Shown here in pieces: positions 56,999 through 64,000 of a stretch of DNA of 64,000 bases. The position numbers and the translations under genes were made by a program. The stretch is from positions 1 through 64,000 of the forward strand of contig NADL03000229.1 in assembly GCA_002205965.3 (NCBI GenBank). The letters run 5' to 3'. The notes beneath the pieces were generated by a model. It saw only the letters and a program-made list of their open reading frames with translations. It was not told where the DNA came from and did no database searches. This stretch comes from Kappaphycus alvarezii (Eukaryota; Rhodophyta; Florideophyceae; Gigartinales; Solieriaceae). Position 1 is the stretch's first letter. Each line of letters opens with the position of its first letter.

Positions 56999-58660
56999 AT
57001 GCTGATGAAGAAGGGAAGGGTGCCCTCTGGTATTTTCCGGGCAGCAGCCCACCCAAGTCAGCCCGTCAGATTATCTTGCTGCAACACAGTACCCCGGGGT
57101 GACCAGGCTATCCATCCGGTCATTGGAAACATTATTCATTGTAATCCCTACAATATTACTCTTCCGCAGACTGAACCACAAGACCAAATTGGCATGAACC
57201 GGAGTAATGATGAGGCGGTGATCTTCGATCACACAAGCGCGCCTTTAAGGAATCCTATTAACACTGTCAACGTACCTGAAGTTCCGTTTCTATTGACTCC
57301 TTTTGAATCTATGACGGCTCCAGCTACAACTGACGATATCGTGGATTCTTCGCTGACTCTGAGTCAGATCTGTGCTACGGGATCTTTGGAAGGGAATTTC
57401 TTCGCCAAGACCGACTCTAATCCAACTGATTCTGTGAAACAAGTATCGCAGTCGGAAAATGTTGTGCTGGATGAAGCTGTGGCCGGAGTCGATCAGACGG
57501 ATTGCTGCGAAAATAACGAGGTCTGCGCTCAAGGCCAATCCATTTCGAATATGGATGACAAAGAGGATCTCCACCAGTGCAGCGACGATTTTCTAGAGGC
57601 TATGTTATATAGTCCAAACGCGATTGGAATGGAAAGCCTGAGCATGTTTGTCAATTCAACGAATGGATCCACGGATCAAGGAACCGTTTCGAATGCAATG
57701 GCTCCATCTACGGAACCATGGTATAATGTGCTTGGCGGCGGAAACTATTCCCCGAGTGAGGGAAACACCAGGGAGGAGTCAGCACAGCTTGTCACCTTGG
57801 TTACCGAATCTGATGGATGCAAATCTCCGCGTAGCTCTATTAACCCCACAAGCCCAGCAAAGAAAAGCAGAAACAACACCCGCAATTCAGGAAAAGAATC
57901 GGCGGGGACTAACATGGCGACCAAAGGGCCGAGAAAAATCGCACCTCGCAAGGACAGTGTTCAAATGTCGCCTGAGTCACCAAGTAGCCTTGACAACGTA
58001 ATGTCTGAAGCCGCCCTTTCTCCGACCAACGTGCTCGTGGACCAGGGGAAGGCTGATGACGAGACAGGCCCGAGAACCCCGAGCGGCGGGAAAATGGTTA
58101 ACAGGCCTCGCAAAATCTCCAAAAGAGAAGCTGCCAAAGCGGCCTCTGAGCTCGAGCATCGACGTGAGCGAGCGATAGCGTTATTGGCCAACACGAACCA
58201 AATCACGGATGAAGAGCTACTTCGCTTGAAGCCGAAAAGGAAGAGACGCGTAGCCAAGTTTGACAAGCCGATTCCAAGCAGGTTTTGTCATATCTGTAGA
58301 ACGACACTGGACGTGCGATTTGCGGTTTGCTCCAACATCAAAGAGGGCATTTGCCGGAAAGTGATTTGCGAAAAGTGCTTTGCACGTTTCGAATTGGGAG
58401 ACTTCAAACAGGCGTTGGAGGCGTCGACGAGCGATTGGACGTGCCCTCACTGCAAAGAAAAGTGCCCTATTGGTGCGCAGTGTTGGACATATCGAAAAAC
58501 AAATGACGCTCTCCGTGCGAAGCGTTTGAAGCAGGAGAATCGTCTTGGCCGTAAGCGTGGGAAAAAGAACGAAGGGGCGGATGGTTCGGAAGAGATGAAT
58601 GAAGAGTTGTTGATTATCGAGGCGATGGCGGAGGAGTTGAAGGAGATGATTAAGACGTAG
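56999..58660 (+). CDS. CDCA7-like nuclear protein with C-terminal zf-4CXXC_R1 domain
   Basis: An intact 553-codon frame in one exon. Residues 1-300 are low in motifs and rich in Ser/Thr/Asn/Asp. Residues about 300-425 are basic, with predicted helix and nuclear-localisation clusters (RPRKISKREAAKAASE, KPKRKRRVAKFDKP). The domain at about 428-505 has FCHICR, a further cysteine (FAVC), VICEKC, DWTCPHC and CPIGAQC. This is the pattern of the zf-4CXXC_R1 family (CDCA7 and relatives), including the W-x-C-P-x-C core. The tail is basic then acidic (EEMNEELLIIEAMAEELKEM). CDCA7 proteins act in the nucleus with the HELLS/DDM1 remodeller at methylated heterochromatin. That role is inferred here. The last Cys pair differs from vertebrate CDCA7. 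The start is the first ATG of the frame, but related-looking sequence upstream in another frame (to about 57090) suggests the N terminus may be longer. Confidence 0.75.
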   Translation: MLMKKGRVPSGIFRAAAHPSQPVRLSCCNTVPRGDQAIHPVIGNIIHCNPYNITLPQTEPQDQIGMNRSNDEAVIFDHTSAPLRNPINTVNVPEVPFLLTPFESMTAPATTDDIVDSSLTLSQICATGSLEGNFFAKTDSNPTDSVKQVSQSENVVLDEAVAGVDQTDCCENNEVCAQGQSISNMDDKEDLHQCSDDFLEAMLYSPNAIGMESLSMFVNSTNGSTDQGTVSNAMAPSTEPWYNVLGGGNYSPSEGNTREESAQLVTLVTESDGCKSPRSSINPTSPAKKSRNNTRNSGKESAGTNMATKGPRKIAPRKDSVQMSPESPSSLDNVMSEAALSPTNVLVDQGKADDETGPRTPSGGKMVNRPRKISKREAAKAASELEHRRERAIALLANTNQITDEELLRLKPKRKRRVAKFDKPIPSRFCHICRTTLDVRFAVCSNIKEGICRKVICEKCFARFELGDFKQALEASTSDWTCPHCKEKCPIGAQCWTYRKTNDALRAKRLKQENRLGRKRGKKNEGADGSEEMNEELLIIEAMAEELKEMIKT

Positions 58661-58733
58661 GACGACGGACGTGACATAAATGGAAGATACTTTGGAGAAA
58701 TGCAGGCAGGCGGGGGGAGTTGAAATCAATGAC

Positions 58734-58774
58734 CGGAAATATCTTCCAACAGTAAAACACCCAAACGTTTTCCC
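58734..58774 (+). mobile_element. Short dispersed element, 41-bp copy, unit 3
   Basis: Orthologous to 42539-42578, flanked by ATGAC (58729-58733 and 58775-58779), with one extra T. Confidence 0.7.
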
Positions 58775-59018
58775 ATGACAGGTAGTTGACTGACGAATGA
58801 CGGAAACGTCAGGCGGCCTTTTCCTCAAAGACGAGCCAGAAGTATGAGGGTAGAGACATCGGGCCGTCCGCAGTGAATCCCGTGTCAACGTCCTCTGTTT
58901 TAAACACAAGACTTGTGTGTTGTTTGTGTTGTTACGCTATGCTATTGATCCAATAAACCGACAGTGCCGACACCACTCGATGGTAGCCGACAGCAATGTG
59001 CAGTACAGTAGTGTACAG

Positions 59019-59070
59019 GGGGAAACGTTTGGGTGTTTTACTGTTGGAAGATATTTCCGACCTATCCCAT
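59019..59070 (-). mobile_element. Short dispersed element, 52-bp copy in the GTAC tract of unit 4
   Basis: Same insertion as 42823-42873, flanked by GTGTACAG (59011-59018 and 59071-59078). It therefore predates the split of units 3 and 4. Confidence 0.8.
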
Positions 59071-59582
59071 GTGTACAGTACAGTACAGTACATGACGTAC
59101 AGTACTGCTTGGGTTCAATTGGTGCGTGGCGTGTACGGTTGTAATGTCAGCAAAAGTGCAGTTGTTGTACAGTGCATACTGTATGAACGGTTGCGGCCAA
59201 TCACGGGCCACGACTGATCTGACTTGGCAGATCCAATGGTTTGTACCCTAAATAGCCAAGTGGCAGCACTTCTGTATTTTGCTCCCGGTAATACAGTGGC
59301 TATCGTCTACTGTATCTACTATTTTATAGCTATCGAACGGATATATAAGGAAGCCCTCATTGACCGATCGGGGCGTGAGGAGAGAGGTAGTTTCTGGAGA
59401 TTCAGAGGGAAATCGACAGTTCTAGTGACTCGCTCTACTGAAACAACCAAATACGGGACTGCAACTGCATCCCTTGAGAACTTTGAACCCGTTCACTGGA
59501 CCTTTCTTTCCTGCTATCCCTCGCTTACACCGCGAATGCTACAGCTGCGGGCCCAGGGAAGGACTTCGAGAACGGTCTAGGC

Positions 59583-60120
59583 ATGATGAACTCTCCAGTG
59601 CTCGAGCTGGACCAAGAACTTCTGTCGTGGAGAAAGAAGTTTGCAAGTTTGGTTGACTTAATAACAACGCAGCTGAGAAGGGAGAATACAAGTTCTCCAA
59701 GGCGGTATTCCACACACTTGGAAATCAGCTGTACGATCTAGTTCTTCGCCAAGCTCAGCAGAGTCTTGTAGACGAAGCGCATGGGCAAGAAAAGATCCAT
59801 GACAAGCAGGAAGACCAAGTCAAAGCTGTGCAAGAAATCGTGGACTTGATTGCCCAGGATACTCCCATCTCCGTGGTTACTCGCCTCATTGATTCCTTCA
59901 ATAAGACTACTTCTTGCGAGCGAAAGCGCAAGAACAATGAAACTTGAACCGTTAGTTGTCTAGGTTCCGCAAACTCGCCGCCAAACACCTCATGAAAGTG
60001 GGTTCTACCAGTCAATCTCAAATCGTAGAAGAACTGGCACTTGCTTCGCTTAGTAATGCATCAATTTATGAAGCCGAGAGAGTCAAACCAGAAGGGGAAA
60101 TCGAAACGGATTTCCAGTGA
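59583..60120 (+). pseudogene. Block-A ORF, copy 4: frameshifted near residue 29
   Basis: A single base is missing at about 59669 (AACAACGCAG where others read AACAACCGCAG). This shifts the frame soon after the start. The remaining sequence matches the undamaged portions of the other copies, including the acidic ending EIETDFQ and the TGA at 60118-60120. Each of the four copies is broken at a different place, so their consensus is much more open than any single copy. Confidence 0.45.
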
Positions 60121-60161
60121 TCCATTGAAGCCACAAACGATTTTTCCGACAGTGTACCATC

Positions 60162-60332
60162 ATGGTGACGGCTAAATACCATGACCTTGATACACTACTT
60201 GATTACAGACATGCCATTCCGTTCTACAATCTTGGATTCCTTCGTTACAGGCTTGCAAGCTTGATTACATTTGCCACGTTTCTTGGTAGAACCATTAACT
60301 GGTGCCGACTTCGAATAGTGCACTGTATATGA
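60162..60332 (+). CDS. 56-residue hypothetical ORF, block A copy 4
   Basis: Fourth copy, with the same start and TGA stop and the DYRHAI variant of copy 3. Confidence 0.25.
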   Translation: MVTAKYHDLDTLLDYRHAIPFYNLGFLRYRLASLITFATFLGRTINWCRLRIVHCI

Positions 60333-60567
60333 GCACCTGTGCAATATTCACCTTCTTCCTCGATTCGGATAATTGGACACATGGGATATTTGGAACCACT
60401 CCAACCAATTGACCATCCTTTCCTTTAATTGGGAATTAACTCAATTCTAATTTCCTTCTCACCCATCTGTCCCATGGAGATCCACAGGTTGAACACGTGT
60501 CCACTGTTTGGGGTGTATAATCTTCTTGGCCGAAATCTGCCTCTAACGCCTCGTCATCTACCAACCG

Positions 60568-60832
60568 TGTGGGGTGTTAAGCGCACACGAGCAGATCAAG
60601 CTAGAACTGTGGTTGAAACTTTTGGTTGAGGCTCGCTGGGTTAAGCCGGCTGCTCCAAACCAGGGTTTATATAGAACTGAAGATAGCTATAAACTAAAGG
60701 AAAATGCAGTCTAACAGTAGTAAATTCAAGGGTTTTCCATTAAACAGCCCTGGTGGTATCTTAAGTGGCGCTTTCAGAATTGTAGTTGGCACAAGTGGCA
60801 TACTCTTACAAGATGTAAGAAGGATATTGGTC
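60568..60832 (-). mobile_element. Inverted LTR fragment joining block A to block E, unit 4
   Basis: Same fragment and same junctions as 44369-44632. Confidence 0.75.
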
Positions 60833-62862
60833 AAGAGCAGTAGTGCTCGCGACATGGTGGCCGTAGACACCGAAGACCATGTCAGCATGAAATTATTAAA
60901 GTAAAAAAGCGAAAGGACATATCATCTCCTGAGTTACATTGTTATCCTAGGTTGAACTTAATCATCAGGACACTGGATTTGGGCCCAAAATCAATCATCG
61001 TGTGTCATCGAGAGTCAAAAGGTACTATTTTCCTCTGCTATATTACAGTATTCCAGTGCAATTCCCTAAGATTTCCACAGTATATAGAGGACATTCGATT
61101 CCCCTCTGCGGGCCCCGAGAGAACAATAACTCTCCCTCCTCCAAAATTTCTTAATAGTAGCAGCGCACTGAGTCAGCCTCCCCCTCGTCCTCCATTACTC
61201 AACAGAAACCATCTACCTCAATTTTTCCCAACCTCCCAGCAACCTTACCGAAAACATTAATCACATTTTCCTTTACAGTTGACAAGCTTCAAAAAAGAGT
61301 CCCCGGGCTATAAGATATTATCAGCAGACTTTAAATAAGAATATTCTAGAGTTAAAGTTCCCCCGTCCGGTACGACGTTAAAATAGGGCGCGTACTGTGC
61401 TTAAATTTAATACGTGGGTAGAGGTTTGAGTGAGTTTCTTAGAGCCTCGAGCGTAGGAGGGCGTCAAATGGAAGGTGTACTGGTCGCAAGTCAACGGAAT
61501 ACAAATAATAGTCCTGGACTTTGAACGGTCCTAAGCAACTGAGTCAACTTTAAGTAAATTGACCTCGTTATGTGCTGCCCTCAGTGATAGAGCTTGTTTG
61601 GGGAATAAAGGTGTTGATTTAAGGATTTAGTGGAAAGCAAACAGGTAACCTGACTTGTTTCTGTACGTAATACAAGTTTGGAAGCACTGAGCATCTTATT
61701 ATGGTAAAATAAATAGCAGGGATACAGATTTTCATTTGATAAACCAATCGATTTTGAAGCGGGGAATTACTGAATGGGAAAAAACTGTGAGAATAATTCG
61801 CAAAATTAATTTCACAGCCCAAAAGGTATGACATGTGTAACACACAGCAAGATTGCAAGAGGAATTATAATGTACACTCTGTTATTACAGCTTCCAAATT
61901 CCTTACATAGCTACTATACTTTGTGTTTGAGGGGTTGGCTCCTCCAAGCTACGGCAAGAACAACTTTTTACTTCTTGGCCGTTGGCTGATGAATCTTGTT
62001 CTGGCTTTGCTCTACTACTCGATACGCAAGCACTTGTACAGACTTTATATAGACTTTTTCAGATCCCTTTGCACTGAGGATATTTGTCGCACAGTAAATA
62101 CAATACGAAAGATCGCGGCCAATCTTGTGACGCGACTAGCGTTACTTGGCAAGTGCAATGATTCTGCCCCACCTGCCAGGTGGCAGTGCTTATATATATT
62201 GCCCCCGGTAGTACAGTGCGGTAGGTACTTACTAACTTCAATTCCTTTAAAGCCAGGCGAATGGTTGCATATGGGATGCTACATCGCGCATTAGGTGCGA
62301 GGAGGGGAGAAAAGGGAAGAAAGATCAAAAGGGCTACACGTCTGACTACCTGTGTGTTTGCTGTTTACTGCAATTTCCCCAGTAAATGACCACAAATACG
62401 AGGATTACTGTCTCCAGTTTTCGTTGTATATTAAGTCTTGATGAAGAGGTGGATTTCAATATTTTTTGCCCAGAGTGGTCTGCACCGCCAACGCGGATGA
62501 ATCCGCAGTGATAGGGCTTTATACTCGGTCCACAGTTGACCATCAGCCTAGAATTTATTTAGACGTCAAAAGAAAGACCAAAGGGAGTCAAAGATCACAA
62601 AACAGTCAAGCATCGCGCTTTTAACGGAAGTATGGAAGACTCATCGTAACGATGAAGAAAATCATAGGTCAGTCGGGATGCGACGACGAACAAGTTAAAG
62701 CACCGACAGAAACCTTCCCAGAAGTCTGCATGTAACGTGGGAATAAAGACCATGAAAGAGGCAACTTGAAGTAACAGCATTCGAACGTTGGCTTTCTGAA
62801 GATTCGAATAGCCAAAGATCTTTATGAAACGTCACCGAAAATAATGATGCACCCTAAAACTC
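60833..62862. other. Block E, left part, unit 4
   Basis: Copy of 6448-8490. It matches units 1 and 2 closely and does not share the divergent patch of unit 3. It contains the 101-codon ORF at 61989. Confidence 0.45.
61989..62294 (+). CDS. 101-residue hypothetical ORF, block E copy 4
   Basis: Intact copy of the frame at 7609-7914, with the same start and stop. Confidence 0.3.
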   Translation: MNLVLALLYYSIRKHLYRLYIDFFRSLCTEDICRTVNTIRKIAANLVTRLALLGKCNDSAPPARWQCLYILPPVVQCGRYLLTSIPLKPGEWLHMGCYIAH

Positions 62863-64000
62863 CAGAGGGTATTTTTATCCCAAAAATACCCGTTGAAGTG
62901 TTGGAGAATTAAGTTAGCAGTTGTGCTGTCACCAGCAATGGACATCGAATTCAAGTTAAAGATCTTGGACTGTGCGCCTTTCAACCATGACAATTGCTAG
63001 AATTGCAGCGATGCAGAGCAAAAAATAGATGTGTGCAGACTACCTCGTAAACGATTGAAAGAAAAAACTTGTCATTCCGCTCTACGTCACCAAAGGCGAT
63101 GGTCTTCTTTTACTTCGAAATTTTGTTTTGAGCACATCGGATGTTCCCAATTCTTGTACGCCTCCTGTTTTCATTGTAAAATCAGGTGTATTTGAAGGAC
63201 TAGATAGAGAATTCCTAATTCAGATCTACGTTATTGAAGGTAGAGAAACACGAACTCAACTTGCTGTTGTTATGAGCCAAATATCCAAGTTCCAAAGCTA
63301 TCTCGAGACTCAACGATACATTCTTGTAACCAAAGGGAAATGAAATGACGGCGATAACAAAATCTTGCGTTTCATGGGAAAATCGACAAAAACTCTAGCT
63401 GTGAAACTTCACCTGTACTCGCCTTTACCTCGGAAGGACATGAATGATCTCTGCAAACGGTGCGGAGTTCTTTCTCCTGCCTTAGGCGAAGCGCTCGGAG
63501 CTGTCGTGAAACTTTTCACAGCTGGAAAAGACCAGATTTTCACTCTCTGTGCGCAACATATCCTGAAAAATTCCATTTCGAACCTTCAACCATGATGTGT
63601 AAATCGTTTTCATGTACTTGATTTAGTTGAAGAAGCACCCAATACTCCATATGAAAACTCGGCTTCAAGCTTCTGTACTGCGGTTATTCCGTCGACCGGA
63701 GATATAGAATAAGCTGGAAAGCTCCTTGAAACTCAATGGACCCTATTGATTGGAGGCTCTGGATCAATATCGTCTGATCAAGAACTTGACAATAATAATT
63801 TTCGAAAAACATTGCAAACTCATGTCATTAAGACGAGACCTCTTCCTGCGGGGGTGCATAGAAAAATTGGTTCAGTGTCAATTGCAAAATTCACTTTACG
63901 TCAGATGTCACTGCGTTTTCTCGGAGATGTAATGAACGAACAAGATGTAGAAGGTATATTTCGACGTTTTAAGAAATCGTCTCAACAGCGATAGCGAGGG
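62863..64000 (+). pseudogene. Block E decayed gene, copy 4 (cut by window end)
   Basis: Same segments, truncated at 64000. Two indel differences extend the coding match in this copy. Near 63510, GTGAAACTTTTC gives VVKLFTAGKDQIFTLCAQHI, where the other copies read a less protein-like VVKTFHSWKRPDF. Near 63960, GGTATATTTCGACG gives GIFRRFKKSS. The copies have therefore lost different bases, and this one keeps the better frame at two sites. Confidence 0.5.

Larger units (their letters stand above)
42686..58880 (+). repeat. Tandem unit 3 (J, A, inverted LTR fragment, E, C)
   Basis: J begins right after block C at about 42686. Block A follows (43084-44368), but the LINE-A, doublet and D blocks of units 1 and 2 are absent. 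A 264-bp inverted LTR fragment sits in their place and joins E at 44632. E and C then follow to 58880. The stretch 45185-46425 carries many more substitutions against the other units than its flanks do. Confidence 0.88.
58881..64000 (+). repeat. Tandem unit 4 (J, A, inverted LTR fragment, E; cut by window end)
   Basis: This unit repeats the arrangement of unit 3: J from 58881, A from 59281, the LTR fragment at 60568-60832 and E to the end of the window. It shares with unit 3 the exact LTR/E junction and the 52-bp insertion in the GTAC tract. The two units therefore descend from one rearranged ancestor. Confidence 0.88.

Overview
The window is eukaryotic nuclear DNA dominated by repeats. It holds no operons or bacterial signals. 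It does hold a Ty3/Gypsy chromovirus with LTRs, an initiator-Met-type primer site and a candidate spliceosomal intron, two truncated non-LTR retrotransposons (LINEs), TATA/CCAAT promoter elements and a nuclear zinc-finger gene of the CDCA7 (zf-4CXXC_R1) type that is readable as one exon. This fits an intron-poor eukaryote (alga, fungus-like protist or similar). I cannot place it further; a red seaweed is only a guess.

Layout: the 64 kb is a degenerate direct tandem array of four units, all in the same orientation. Blocks are J (promoter-like, GTAC-rich), A (1.3 kb, a small decayed ORF plus a 56-codon ORF), LINE-A, a 135-bp doublet, D (3.7 kb), E (6.2 kb, a decayed gene and a 101-codon ORF) and C (8.1 kb, the CDCA7-like gene). 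Unit 1 (1-12695): A, LINE-A, doublet, D, E, no C. Unit 2 (12696-42685): J, A, LINE-A, doublet interrupted by a 7.0-kb chromovirus, D, E, C interrupted by LINE-B. Unit 3 (42686-58880): J, A, an inverted LTR fragment replacing LINE-A and D, E, C. Unit 4 (58881-64000, cut by the window end): same as unit 3 as far as seen.

The filled and empty sites give a relative history. LINE-A entered before units 1 and 2 separated. The LTR fusion that removed D is shared by units 3 and 4. The chromovirus and LINE-B are private to unit 2. A short fragment, 40 to 115 bp long with one constant end and flanking duplications, has inserted at least three times near the C/J boundary, once inside the zinc finger of the unit 2 CDCA7-like copy.

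The clearest host-type gene is the intact 553-codon CDCA7-like reading frame at 56999-58660. Its unit 2 copy is broken. The most unusual retroelement feature is an extra ORF before gag that encodes two U1-type C2H2 fingers. Its ATG appears to be made by splicing from a GTAAGT donor just after the primer-binding site. Single-base indels, often in homopolymers, separate the copies everywhere. Unpolished long-read errors could therefore explain many of the apparent frameshifts.
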